A stretch of DNA of 7,325 nt from Chlorobium sp. (lineage in GTDB: Bacteria; Bacteroidota; Chlorobiia; Chlorobiales; Chlorobiaceae). Both the position numbers and the translations under genes were made by a program. Below, in pieces: positions 1-6,430 of this stretch. Position 1 is the first letter of the stretch; every line of letters begins with the position of its first letter. Below the pieces are notes generated by a model. The model was not told the DNA's origin, searched no databases, and saw nothing but the letters and a program-made list of their open reading frames with translations. The stretch covers positions 1 to 7,325 of the forward strand of contig JAPHUN010000100.1 in the NCBI GenBank assembly GCA_026193435.1, given 5' to 3'.

Positions 1-95
1 CACCAGTAACTGCTACCTTTGAATACTCCGCCCCTTTGGCTATGTTACCTGAAAAACAAACAAGTAACCTTCTCAGCTTAGCAGACACCCCATGA
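1..95 (+). CDS. 3' end of an unidentified protein gene, partial at the window edge
   Basis: The frame beginning at position 3 stays open to a TGA at 93-95; the other two forward frames meet stops early (TAA at 7-9, TGA at 20-22). It gives about 30 residues, ending in LLSLADTP. The TGA overlaps the ATG of xseB in an ATGA arrangement, typical of translationally coupled genes in one operon; this and the lack of any visible ribosome binding site before xseB are the reasons to call it real. No family could be recognised from the short tail. It could be xseA or an unrelated gene. A chance open frame of 30 codons cannot be excluded. Confidence 0.55.
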   Translation, partial: PVTATFEYSAPLAMLPEKQTSNLLSLADTP

Positions 96-340
96 GCCAG
101 AAAAAAGCCACCATAGAAGAGCTTATTGCAAGACTCGAAGAGATAACCGGCGAAATGGAGCACCCTGACACCGGAATCGATACCTCCATCAAGCTCTATG
201 AAGAAGGGCTTAAAATTGCGGATATCTGCAGAAAAAGGCTCCAGGACGCACGCCAGAAAATAGAGGTCATCAACCCGGAAACCTCTTCCGGACAAGAACC
301 TGAAAAGAAAGAGGACTACGGCCTCTTCAACGAATCCTGA
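92..340 (+). CDS. xseB: Exodeoxyribonuclease VII small subunit XseB
   Basis: This is an 82-residue protein, the usual size for XseB. XseB binds the large subunit XseA, and together they form the cytoplasmic nuclease that degrades single-stranded DNA from either end during repair and recombination. The family signature is visible: an N-terminal helix with IEELIARLEEI, then a glycine/aspartate turn where the family has its conserved short linker, then the second helix with the SIKLYEEGLKIADICRKRL pattern (equivalent to E. coli [20 protein letters not shown]). The C-terminal 20 residues are charged and variable, as usual. The ATG overlaps the TGA of the preceding frame, so it is probably translated by coupling. 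xseA is not visible. The 3' end converges on gatB with a 14-nt gap. Confidence 0.93.
   Translation: MSQKKATIEELIARLEEITGEMEHPDTGIDTSIKLYEEGLKIADICRKRLQDARQKIEVINPETSSGQEPEKKEDYGLFNES
309..327 (-). terminator. Possible intrinsic terminator of gatB inside the xseB 3' end
   Basis: A perfect 6-bp inverted repeat (AAGAGG at 309-314, CCTCTT at 322-327) surrounds a 7-nt loop. Read on the minus strand, it lies about 28 nt past the gatB stop and is followed by a T-rich run (TCTTTTC). It would sit inside xseB coding sequence, which is plausible for tightly convergent genes. The stem is short and moderately AT-rich, so the call is weak. Confidence 0.33.
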
Positions 341-354
341 CCATATGCCCGGCG

Positions 355-1782
355 TTATCCGTCAAGCTTCTGTTTCAGGATTTCATTCACAACGACAGGA
401 TTCGCCTTACCTTTCATCGCTTTCATACACTGGCCGACAAAGAAACCGAAAATCCTGGTTTTTCCGCTCCTGTATTGCTCCACCTGTCCCGGATTGGCTT
501 CGATAATATCCTGAACAAGCGTTTCTATCTCGGTAGTGTCCGATATCTGGGCAAGTCCTTCCTTTTCAACTATTGCCGAAGCATCATCACCGGTTTCAAG
601 CATACGTTCAAACACCTGTTTGGCGATGGTAGTACTTATCGTTCCTGCTCCTATGAGATTGAGAAGACCTCCCAGCCGTTCAGGTGATACGGAAAACAGG
701 GCGACAGGAATATTCTTCTCCTTGAGTGTCCGCAGCACCTCACCCATCACCCAGTTAGAGGACGCCTTTGCGTCACCGCAAGCGCGAACAACCTCCTCGA
801 AATAGTCTGCGACTTCACGTTCGCTTGTCAGTACGCCGGCGTCATATGCGGGAATACCTGTTTCCCGGACAAATCGTTCTGCGCGCAACTCGGGAAGCTC
901 GGGAAGTTCCTGTTTCAGACGATCGAGCATCTCCTCATCAACCTCAATCGGCACCAGATCCGGATCAGGAAAATATCGATAGTCATGAGCAAACTCCTTG
1001 CCGCGCATCGATCGGGTCTCCTGCCTGTCGGCATCCCACAGGCGGGTCTCCTGAAAAATCGTTCCACCGTTCTCCAGAACGTCGATATGGCGCTTGGACT
1101 CATACTCGATCGCTTTTTCAACATTCTTGAAGGAGTTCATATTCTTTATCTCAGTCCTCGTACCGTACTCCTCAGCACCCGTCAGCCTGACAGAAACATT
1201 GGCATCACAGCGAAGACTGCCCTCTTCCATATTGCCGTCCGATATGCCGAGATACTTGATGATCTGGCGAAGCTTCTGCAAATACGACGACGCCTCACCG
1301 GCGGAACGGATATCGGGATAACTCACAATTTCAAGCAGCGGAACACCGCACCGGTTGACATCGATGAAGGTATCGTCACCGATATCGTGTATTGATTTAC
1401 CTGCATCCTCCTCTATGTGAATTCTGACCAGTCGTATATTTTTCCGCCCCTCATCCGTATCGACAAAAACCATCCCTTCAGAACAGATGGGCTCTTCGAA
1501 CTGGGATATCTGGTAACCTTTCGGCAGATCAGGATAAAAATAGTTTTTCCGGGCAAGAATCGACTGCCTGGCGACAGTACAATCCGTAGCCAGTCCAAGC
1601 TTGACCGCATCTTCGACAACACGACGGTTAAGTACCGGCAAAGCACCGGGAAGCGCGAGACACACCGGGCATACATTGGTGTTGGCAGGTTTACCGAACT
1701 CTGTCGAACAACCGCAGAACGCTTTGCTGTTCGTATTCAACTGACAGTGGACTTCAAGGCCCACCACTAATTCATAACTCAT
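355..1782 (-). CDS. gatB: Aspartyl/glutamyl-tRNA(Asn/Gln) amidotransferase subunit B
   Basis: GatB works with GatA and GatC to convert Glu-tRNA(Gln) and Asp-tRNA(Asn) to Gln-tRNA and Asn-tRNA: it phosphorylates the misacylated tRNA and uses ammonia channelled from GatA. From the ATG at 1782 the protein has 475 residues, normal for GatB. Near the N-terminus are VGLEVHCQL and the four zinc-ligand cysteines C23, C25, C38 and C41; the [15 protein letters not shown] and [14 protein letters not shown] segments follow. The last ~140 residues form the helical and YqeY-like tRNA-binding tail, ending in a typical [13 protein letters not shown]. An upstream in-frame GTG at 1857 would add 25 residues, but these are translated from heptanucleotide repeats (TEQR, NNEQR), so [12 protein letters not shown] is the better start. 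No strong Shine-Dalgarno is seen; TATACT (1790-1795, minus strand) lies just upstream. gatA and gatC are not in the window. Confidence 0.96.
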   Translation of the reverse strand: MSYELVVGLEVHCQLNTNSKAFCGCSTEFGKPANTNVCPVCLALPGALPVLNRRVVEDAVKLGLATDCTVARQSILARKNYFYPDLPKGYQISQFEEPICSEGMVFVDTDEGRKNIRLVRIHIEEDAGKSIHDIGDDTFIDVNRCGVPLLEIVSYPDIRSAGEASSYLQKLRQIIKYLGISDGNMEEGSLRCDANVSVRLTGAEEYGTRTEIKNMNSFKNVEKAIEYESKRHIDVLENGGTIFQETRLWDADRQETRSMRGKEFAHDYRYFPDPDLVPIEVDEEMLDRLKQELPELPELRAERFVRETGIPAYDAGVLTSEREVADYFEEVVRACGDAKASSNWVMGEVLRTLKEKNIPVALFSVSPERLGGLLNLIGAGTISTTIAKQVFERMLETGDDASAIVEKEGLAQISDTTEIETLVQDIIEANPGQVEQYRSGKTRIFGFFVGQCMKAMKGKANPVVVNEILKQKLDG

Positions 1783-1796
1783 ATCCGGCAGTATAA

Positions 1797-1831
1797 TTCG
1801 TTGTTCGTTATTCGGTATTCGTTGTTCGGTA
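1797..1831. repeat. Heptanucleotide array A, five units of TTCGKTR
   Basis: Five consecutive 7-mers on the plus strand: TTCGTTG, TTCGTTA, TTCGGTA, TTCGTTG, TTCGGTA. All keep TTCG at positions 1-4 and vary only at positions 5 and 7. The array begins 15 bp upstream of the gatB ATG, in its presumed leader, and explains the spurious in-frame GTG extension of that gene. Confidence 0.88.
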
Positions 1832-1858
1832 AAGATAAGCCGAACCACACTCTCCACG

Positions 1859-1907
1859 GTTCTTGGTTCTTAGTTCTTAGTTCTTAGTTCTTAGTTCTTA
1901 GTTCTTA
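1859..1907. repeat. Heptanucleotide array B, seven tandem copies of GTTCTTA
   Basis: Six perfect copies of GTTCTTA (1866-1907) are preceded by one variant, GTTCTTG (1859-1865). Because 7 is not a multiple of 3, the array places stops in all frames on both strands (TAG on plus, TAA on minus). This ends the false upstream extension of gatB. It lies 77 bp upstream of the gatB start codon. Confidence 0.97.
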
Positions 1908-1920
1908 GAAAGAAGAAACA

Positions 1921-1930
1921 CAGTATACTG
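1921..1930. other. 10-bp perfect palindrome CAGTATACTG, copy 1
   Basis: CAGTATACTG equals its own reverse complement. An identical copy lies at 2740-2749. The two flank the SYLF gene, one downstream and one upstream. It may be a protein-binding half-site pair or part of a dispersed repeat; no known operator is recognised. Confidence 0.4.
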
Positions 1931-1958
1931 GATCTCCGGGTCAAGCCCGAAGATGACT
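1929..1958. repeat. Possible REP-like intergenic palindromic element
   Basis: The core is CTCCGGGTCAAGCCCGAAG, with CGGG and CCCG arms around TCAAG, flanked by GGAT and ATGAC. It resembles the GGATCCCCGGGTCAAGCCCGGGGATGAC-style dispersed intergenic palindromes known from several bacterial genomes, although here the outer arm has decayed. Only one copy is in the window, so membership of a family is inferred from memory. Confidence 0.42.
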
Positions 1959-1973
1959 GGAAGAGAAAAAACT

Positions 1974-2008
1974 CATTATTCATTAGTCAATTGCCATTAG
2001 TCATTTGT
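1974..2008. repeat. Degenerate heptad array C (CATTAGT type)
   Basis: Five in-phase 7-mers: CATTATT, CATTAGT, CAATTGC, CATTAGT, CATTTGT. Each begins with CA, and four of five begin with CATT. The array lies in the spacer between gatB and the SYLF gene, which holds no coding sequence. Confidence 0.68.
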
Positions 2009-2020
2009 CCTTTCCACCCA

Positions 2021-2076
2021 TTCCGACTTCTCACTTCTGACTTCCTACTTCCCACTCACTATTCATTATTCATTCC
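2021..2076. repeat. Degenerate heptad array D (TTCYNAC grading to TCATTAT)
   Basis: Eight in-phase 7-mers: TTCCGAC, TTCTCAC, TTCTGAC, TTCCTAC, TTCCCAC, TCACTAT, TCATTAT, TCATTCC. The first five share TTC at the start and AC at the end. The unit drifts along the array instead of staying constant. It ends 5 bp before the SYLF gene stop codon. The phase differs from array C, so an insertion or deletion separates them. Confidence 0.68.
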
Positions 2077-2081
2077 TCCCC

Positions 2082-2627
2082 CTAATACGGCTTGAACGAG
2101 AACTTCTGACCGCCTACAGAGGCTTCAGCCATGAGCCCGCTCTTTGGAAGCGCAAATATAGCCACACCATCGGAATACTCGCTGTTGGTCGCAACTCCGG
2201 CAGTCACAGCAACCGCGCTCGCCTGAGCGTTCAGTTCATAGTTTCCTTTCTTGAAATTCTCAAGGTCGGCCTGGCTGCGGAAAAAGATAATTTCCGAAAA
2301 AGCCTGACCGCCAAGCTGTGGCCCGACGTTGATCTGGGTTATCGAAGAGCTGCCGATGATGGTACCCTGTTCGTAGACATACCCCTTGCCACGGGCTCCT
2401 CCCAGCAAAAGGATACCTCCTTTATAGACATCGGGGAAAACCGCATATCCGTAAGCTTCGTCAAAAAAGATCTGCAGGCCGGGATCAGTTTTCTGAAACA
2501 GGCGGATTGTCTGCTGAGCGCTATTCTCTTCATGAGGGTTCCATCCGGCAAACAGAGAAAGAGGTGAAGCCACGATACCGGTCAGCACCAGTAACAGTAC
2601 ACATACATTTCTTTTCATATTCATCAT
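2082..2627 (-). CDS. Secreted SYLF (Ysc84/DUF500) domain protein
   Basis: The protein has about 181 residues from the first ATG of a cluster (2627, 2624, 2618). A leftward TTG at 2711 is an unlikely start. MKRNVCVLLLVLTGIVASPLSLFA is a good Sec signal peptide with a predicted cut before GWNPHEE, so the mature protein is probably periplasmic. The rest is one SYLF domain: FFDEAYGYAVFPDVYKGG, then the glycine-rich ILLLGGARGKGYVY, the INVGPQLGGQAFSEIIFF segment, and a final VAIFALPKSGLMAEASVGGQKFSF. SYLF domains in eukaryotes bind phosphoinositides and actin; the role of bacterial secreted versions is not settled, and lipid binding is only an inference. No clear Shine-Dalgarno precedes any of the three ATGs. 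The gene lies alone between clpB and gatB on the same strand, with gaps of about 150 and 300 bp, so it probably has its own promoter. Confidence 0.87.
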   Translation of the reverse strand: MMNMKRNVCVLLLVLTGIVASPLSLFAGWNPHEENSAQQTIRLFQKTDPGLQIFFDEAYGYAVFPDVYKGGILLLGGARGKGYVYEQGTIIGSSSITQINVGPQLGGQAFSEIIFFRSQADLENFKKGNYELNAQASAVAVTAGVATNSEYSDGVAIFALPKSGLMAEASVGGQKFSFKPY

Positions 2628-2687
2628 AGTGTCGGTGTTTTTGTTGTTCAATAAAAAGAAACCATGAAATAAAACCAATGACATTTC

Positions 2688-2721
2688 CCTGAATTGAGCG
2701 ATTGCGATCAATCAATTCAGG
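2688..2721. other. 10-bp perfect inverted repeat downstream of clpB
   Basis: CCTGAATTGA (2688-2697) pairs perfectly with TCAATTCAGG (2712-2721) across a 14-nt loop. It lies 56 bp beyond the clpB stop and about 60 bp upstream of the SYLF start. No convincing U-run follows on either strand, so it is either a weak terminator or processing hairpin of clpB, or an operator for the SYLF gene. Confidence 0.5.
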
Positions 2722-2739
2722 ATTTCATAAACAGCTTAC

Positions 2740-2749
2740 CAGTATACTG
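2740..2749. other. 10-bp perfect palindrome CAGTATACTG, copy 2
   Basis: Identical to the palindrome at 1921-1930. It sits 28 bp past the clpB stop, in the spacer before the SYLF gene. Function unknown. Confidence 0.4.
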
Positions 2750-2776
2750 ATGTTAGACGCCACATCCACGAAAAAC

Positions 2777-4096
2777 TCACTCGCTCGACAACTCTCTTTT
2801 CAGCGCCTCGCGCTCGATTTCAAGACGGCGGATCTCCCTGTTCACCTTGTCAAGTTCTTCAGGATCGCTGTCCATCTCGAGTCGCAGTCGTGCAGAAGCC
2901 TCGTCGATAAGATCGATAGCCTTGTCAGGCAGAAAACGCTCTGAAATGTAACGGTCGGAAAGTTCAGCTGCTGCAATGATCGCAGAGTCGAGTATACGGA
3001 CACCGTGATGAATCTCGTATTTCTCCTTCAGACCGCGTAATATTGACACCGTATCCTCGACGCTTGGCTGATCAACGATAACGGTCTGAAACCGCCGTTC
3101 GAGGGCCGCGTCCTTTTCAATATGCTTGCGGTACTCGTCAAGCGTCGTCGCGCCGATACAACGCAACTCACCACGTGCAAGTGCCGGCTTGAGAATGTTT
3201 GCCGCATCGACAGCTCCTTCGGCAGACCCCGCACCCACAAGCAGGTGCATCTCGTCGATAAACAGGATAACCTCTCCGTTCGCATCCTGAACCTCCTTGA
3301 CCACCGCCTTGAGGCGATCCTCGAACTCGCCGCGGAACTTCGCTCCGGCTACAAGTGACGCGATATCGAGTGCGGCAATCTGTTTGCTTCTGAGGCTCTC
3401 CGGAACATCCCCTGCCACGATTCGCTGAGCGATACCCTCGGCAATCGCTGTTTTCCCCACTCCGGGCTCGCCGATAAGCACAGGGTTGTTCTTGGTTCTT
3501 CTGCTCAGTATCTGCAGCACTCTGCGAATCTCCTCGTCACGCCCGATCACAGGATCGAGCTTGCCCTTGCGAACCAGATCATTGAGGTTACGGGAATATT
3601 TTTTGAGCGAGTTATACGTATCCTCCGCCGTCTGGCTGGTCACCCGCTGTGAACCGCGAATACCTGCCATTACCCGGAGAATGGCATCGCGTTCAAGTCC
3701 GGCGTCCCGCATAAGCGTGGAAACCTTGCCTCCGGCCTCGCTCATGGCGATGAACAGATGTTCCGAGCTGATGTACTCGTCCTTCAGCTTCTCGGCTTCC
3801 TTCAGAGCGACGTCGAAAACCTTTCCCATATCCTGGGAGATATACTGGCCGGTCGCGGACGCCCCGGTAACCTTGGCGATACGATCGAGTTCGAGATCAA
3901 GAACAGTGAGCAGCGTATCGACCTGTACCTCGAGCTTCTGAGCAATCTGAAATCCGATATTTTCCCTGTCGCTCAACATGACATGAAGAAGATGCACCGG
4001 CTCTATCTGCTGATGCTGCCTGCTCCCTGCAAGTGTCGCGGCCGACTGCAGGGCCTCCTGGGCCTTTACCGTAAATTTGTTGGGATCAAACTGCAT
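2777..4096 (-). CDS. clpB: Half-length ClpB: N-domain plus first AAA+ domain only
   Basis: ClpB is the Hsp100 disaggregase that threads aggregated proteins through a hexamer, handing over to DnaK. This protein has 439 residues; ordinary ClpB has about 860. Present are the Clp N-domain (1-145; [29 protein letters not shown]) and a complete NBD1: Walker A GEPGVGKT at 209-216, pore loop KFRGEF at 253-258 (phenylalanine where E. coli has tyrosine), Walker B with D281 and E282, sensor-1 region GATT 315-318, and arginine fingers R334 and R335. It stops at [14 protein letters not shown], the first helix of the regulatory middle domain; the coiled-coil remainder and NBD2 are absent. No remnant of the C-terminal half follows in any frame, and the ORF is undamaged, so this looks like a stable half protein, not decay. 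I recall two half-length ClpB entries in Chlorobaculum tepidum annotation, which would fit a split ClpB with the other half elsewhere. The start ATG lacks a clear ribosome site. Confidence 0.93.
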   Translation of the reverse strand: MQFDPNKFTVKAQEALQSAATLAGSRQHQQIEPVHLLHVMLSDRENIGFQIAQKLEVQVDTLLTVLDLELDRIAKVTGASATGQYISQDMGKVFDVALKEAEKLKDEYISSEHLFIAMSEAGGKVSTLMRDAGLERDAILRVMAGIRGSQRVTSQTAEDTYNSLKKYSRNLNDLVRKGKLDPVIGRDEEIRRVLQILSRRTKNNPVLIGEPGVGKTAIAEGIAQRIVAGDVPESLRSKQIAALDIASLVAGAKFRGEFEDRLKAVVKEVQDANGEVILFIDEMHLLVGAGSAEGAVDAANILKPALARGELRCIGATTLDEYRKHIEKDAALERRFQTVIVDQPSVEDTVSILRGLKEKYEIHHGVRILDSAIIAAAELSDRYISERFLPDKAIDLIDEASARLRLEMDSDPEELDKVNREIRRLEIEREALKRELSSE

Positions 4097-4153
4097 AGTG
4101 TTTCAGTGCTTTAATGATTATCTTTGAAAAACCGTAACTAAATCTTTCTGCAC
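4097..4153. promoter_or_regulatory. Divergent promoter region between clpB and the Rieske-GOGAT gene
   Basis: Only 57 bp separate the two divergent ATGs, so both promoters must lie here or inside the genes. On the minus strand GATAAT (4117-4122) matches five of six bases of a -10 box for clpB, about 20 nt before its ATG. No good -35 element stands at the right distance. No Shine-Dalgarno is seen for either gene, and no heat-shock element is evident. Confidence 0.4.
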
Positions 4154-5794
4154 ATGTATAACAATGTTAAGACAAAAAAAGTTAAAGTTGCAACATGGAG
4201 CAGGCTTGAAGAAAAAAAACCGGCATATGCACTTGTTTCCGGAGTCGATCTGGTTGTCATCCGTTTCGGTGAAGAGGTTTCCGTACTCTACGGAAGATGC
4301 CTCCACCGGGGCGCGCTCATGGCAGACGGCTCTGTTTCAGGCCATAATCTGCTATGCGGAGTACACCGTTGGGATTACCGTTACGATACCGGCGTCAGCG
4401 AATATGACAACAAGGAAAAACTGCATAAATTCACCGCGTGGATAGACAAAAAGGAAGATGCCGTCTATACCGATGAAGCGGAGGTGATCGCGTGGTCACG
4501 AGAGCATCCTCAGGGCTGGAACCGTGAACGCTATCAGGGACTGTACGCGGACATGAAAGGCGGGCCTGAGGAACCATTCAACAACTATATTCACAGCCTT
4601 GCGTCCGCTGATCCCGCCACGTTCTCTGCACACGGTCCTGTTTCCGCCATGGGCGTCCCCCTTATCGAACTCCCGCGATGGGAGGATATCCAGCTGCTCA
4701 CAGCCCAGCTTTCCCGATCACCGCTCTTCGACGACGCTCCGGTAGGCACAAACCTGGTCATCGGGCCGAACGCCCGAAAGCCGCTTGAACTCAGCATACC
4801 TCTCTTTGTCAGTGACATGAGCTTCGGGGCCCTCAGCAGAGAGATCAAAATCGCCCTCTCCAGAGGAGCCGAGCTGTCGGAAACCGGCATATGTTCCGGA
4901 GAAGGCGGCATGCTCGAAGCCGAGCGTGCGGAAAACTCCCGATACTTCTATGAACTCGCTCCGGGAGAATTCGGCTGGGATATCGAACAGGTGACCCGAT
5001 GCCAGGCGTTTCACTTCAAAGCCGGTCAGGCCGCGAAAACCGGCACCGGAGGCATGCTGCCGGCGGAAAAGGTCAGTGAGGAGATCGCAACGGTACGAGG
5101 CGTTGCCCCGAACACCAACGCCGTCTCTCCCTCACGATTCAGAAAACTTGTCACTCCCGAAGACTTTCAACGGATCGCCGAAGAGGTTCGCCAGGCCACA
5201 GGAGGTATCCCTGTAGGTTTCAAAATGTCCGCTCAGCATATCGAAAGAGATATTGACTTTGCCCTTGAGGTTGGTGTCGACTATATCATCCTTGACGGAA
5301 GGGGCGGCGGCACAGGCGCGTCACCCGACCTGCTGAAAAACAATATCGCGGTCCCGACAATCCCCGCGCTGGCAAGAGCAAGAAAACACCTCGACACACG
5401 CGGAGCTGGTCATGTGACGCTCATCATCACCGGAGGATTACGTACCGAATCGCACTTCATCAAGGCGCTTGCCCTCGGAGCTGACGGTATAGCCATAGCC
5501 AACGCCGCGATCCAGGCTGCCGGATGCCTCGGAATGCGCGCCTGTCAAAACAACAACTGTCCGGTCGGTGTGGCCACGCAGGATAAAAAACTGCGAGAGA
5601 GAATTGTTATCGATCGATCGGCTGAACGTCTGCACAACTTTCTGCAGAACTCGGTCAGCATGATGAAAGTCATGGCAAGGGCGTGCGGACACAACCATTT
5701 CCGCAAATTCACAACGGATGATCTGGTGTCCTGGAAGCAGGATATGGCGTCGCTTGCAGGAATACGGTATGCTGGCGTTTCGGGCCTGGAATAG
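4154..5794 (+). CDS. Rieske [2Fe-2S] domain fused to a glutamate synthase FMN core
   Basis: This 546-residue protein has two modules. Residues ~10-108 form a Rieske domain with both ligand pairs, C49-x-H51 and C68-x2-H71 (GRCLHRGAL and LLCGVHRWDY). It lacks the extra disulfide cysteines of bc1 Rieske proteins, so it resembles the low-potential ferredoxin or oxygenase type. Residues ~200-530 match the FMN-binding central domain of glutamate synthase: SDMSFGALS, CSGEGG at 247-252, KTGTGGMLPAEKV, GFKMSA, DGRGGGTGASP, TGGLR, then GADGIAIANAA. The [3Fe-4S] ligands C458-x5-C464-x4-C469 lie in CLGMRACQNNNCPVGVATQ. Missing are the class II glutamine amidotransferase domain, with its catalytic N-terminal cysteine, and the C-terminal GXGXG domain. 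It is thus a GltB2-like FMN oxidoreductase, not a complete GOGAT; it may take electrons through the Rieske cluster. Its substrate is unknown. The cytoplasm is the likely location, as no signal peptide or membrane segment is visible. Confidence 0.93.
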   Translation: MYNNVKTKKVKVATWSRLEEKKPAYALVSGVDLVVIRFGEEVSVLYGRCLHRGALMADGSVSGHNLLCGVHRWDYRYDTGVSEYDNKEKLHKFTAWIDKKEDAVYTDEAEVIAWSREHPQGWNRERYQGLYADMKGGPEEPFNNYIHSLASADPATFSAHGPVSAMGVPLIELPRWEDIQLLTAQLSRSPLFDDAPVGTNLVIGPNARKPLELSIPLFVSDMSFGALSREIKIALSRGAELSETGICSGEGGMLEAERAENSRYFYELAPGEFGWDIEQVTRCQAFHFKAGQAAKTGTGGMLPAEKVSEEIATVRGVAPNTNAVSPSRFRKLVTPEDFQRIAEEVRQATGGIPVGFKMSAQHIERDIDFALEVGVDYIILDGRGGGTGASPDLLKNNIAVPTIPALARARKHLDTRGAGHVTLIITGGLRTESHFIKALALGADGIAIANAAIQAAGCLGMRACQNNNCPVGVATQDKKLRERIVIDRSAERLHNFLQNSVSMMKVMARACGHNHFRKFTTDDLVSWKQDMASLAGIRYAGVSGLE

Positions 5795-5816
5795 CCCGAA
5801 GAATCAGCCTTTTTTT
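5779..5816 (+). terminator. Possible terminator at the end of the Rieske-GOGAT gene
   Basis: TTCGGGC (5779-5785) and GCCCGAA (5794-5800) form a perfect 7-bp stem with an 8-nt loop spanning the stop codon. A run of seven T follows at 5810-5816, but 9 nt separate it from the stem, farther than usual. The T-run also encodes the lysine codons at the end of the opposing gene. Termination between these two convergent genes is plausible but not proven. Confidence 0.35.
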
Positions 5817-6112
5817 CTGCTGGCCGCTTCCATCGTGTTATCCACAGTGTTTTTCAGGGTGTTCGCAAGCGCACCCATAACTACGGAGACAATCTGTCCG
5901 CCTGTGTTCAGCAGTTTTCCGCTTTCAGATTGAAGCCTCTGCTGGATAGCGATCTGATGTTTGAAAAAGTTGACGCTGTGTTCATCATAATCCTTGCCGC
6001 TGACATACGCATCGATTTCGTTTTCAAAATCGGGATTGCTGACAAGCCTCATGGCAAGCTTGGCTTTTTCCATCGGCTCCAGGGATTTCTTCTGCTGTGT
6101 GGGCTGCTCCAT
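5804..6112 (-). CDS. Small conserved-looking hypothetical protein of 102 residues
   Basis: I do not recognise this protein. The first in-frame ATG (6112) gives 102 residues beginning MEQPTQQKK; an upstream TTG at 6160 would add 16 residues and is less likely. The sequence is hydrophilic and mostly helical in character: a charged N-terminal half ([25 protein letters not shown]), a middle helix ([21 protein letters not shown]), and a more hydrophobic stretch ([16 protein letters not shown]) that is short and glycine-bearing for a membrane span. It ends in a basic ASRKKG. There is no signal peptide, cysteine pair or known catalytic motif. It faces the Rieske-GOGAT gene with a 9-nt gap between stop codons. 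On its 5' side lies the CAGTAGG array, about 94 bp from the ATG. It could act in the cytoplasm or as a peripheral membrane protein; this is a guess. Confidence 0.68.
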   Translation of the reverse strand: MEQPTQQKKSLEPMEKAKLAMRLVSNPDFENEIDAYVSGKDYDEHSVNFFKHQIAIQQRLQSESGKLLNTGGQIVSVVMGALANTLKNTVDNTMEAASRKKG

Positions 6113-6205
6113 AGATGGTATTTTTGGTAGTGCAATGCGAGAACAAATAACAAAAATCAATGTAAGAATCTTTACTAAATAATCCAGCAGAACGGAAGCA
6201 GTGAC

Positions 6206-6259
<54 letters not shown>

Positions 6260-6282
6260 CTAAGATGAAGATAGTTGAAGCA

Positions 6283-6303
6283 GTGACTTGTAACGAGTGA
6301 CGA
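6283..6303. repeat. Short degenerate heptad array F (GTGACGA type)
   Basis: Three in-phase 7-mers: GTGACTT, GTAACGA, GTGACGA. Short enough to be coincidence on its own, but it lies 23 bp after the perfect CAGTAGG array in a spacer already rich in such repeats. Confidence 0.45.
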
Positions 6304-6332
6304 GCAAAAAAATCAAACTCGCTGGAGGGCTC

Positions 6333-6430
6333 AATGGCCAAATGGCTGGATAGCTTGACAGCGAAATAGCTATTTAGCTATTCATTATCCATTATTCATT
6401 TCCCTTTTCCCCTCACTGCTCATTGCTTAG
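6333..6430. repeat. Degenerate heptad array G running into the bat gene 3' end
   Basis: Read in steps of seven from 6333, many adjacent units resemble each other: AATGGCC and AAATGGC (one shifted), AGCTATT and TAGCTAT, TCATTAT, CCATTAT, TCATTTC, then CCTTTTC, CCCTCAC, TGCTCAT, TGCTTAG. The strongest part is 6368-6402. The last units overlap the stop codon and final residues of the von Willebrand gene (stop at 6420-6422). The palindrome AATAGCTATT (6365-6374) falls inside. Confidence 0.5.

Noticed and set aside
768..1770. Plus-strand ORFs of 117-136 residues opposite gatB
   Set aside because: They are antisense shadows of a well-conserved gene and resemble no known protein.
1783..1857. The extra 25 residues at the GatB N-terminus from a GTG start
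   Set aside because: They are encoded by heptanucleotide repeats, and the conserved family start is the ATG at 1782.
1859..2076. A CRISPR array in the gatB-SYLF spacer
   Set aside because: Units are 7 nt with no spacers between them; there are no direct repeats of 23-40 nt and no cas genes.
2628..2711. An upstream TTG start of the SYLF protein
   Set aside because: It would place 28 residues before a clear signal peptide, hiding it from the N-terminus; the ATG cluster at 2618-2627 is better.
2700..2776. A frameshifted remainder of clpB downstream of its stop
   Set aside because: The sequence after the stop was read in all three frames and gives only short peptides unlike the ClpB middle domain.
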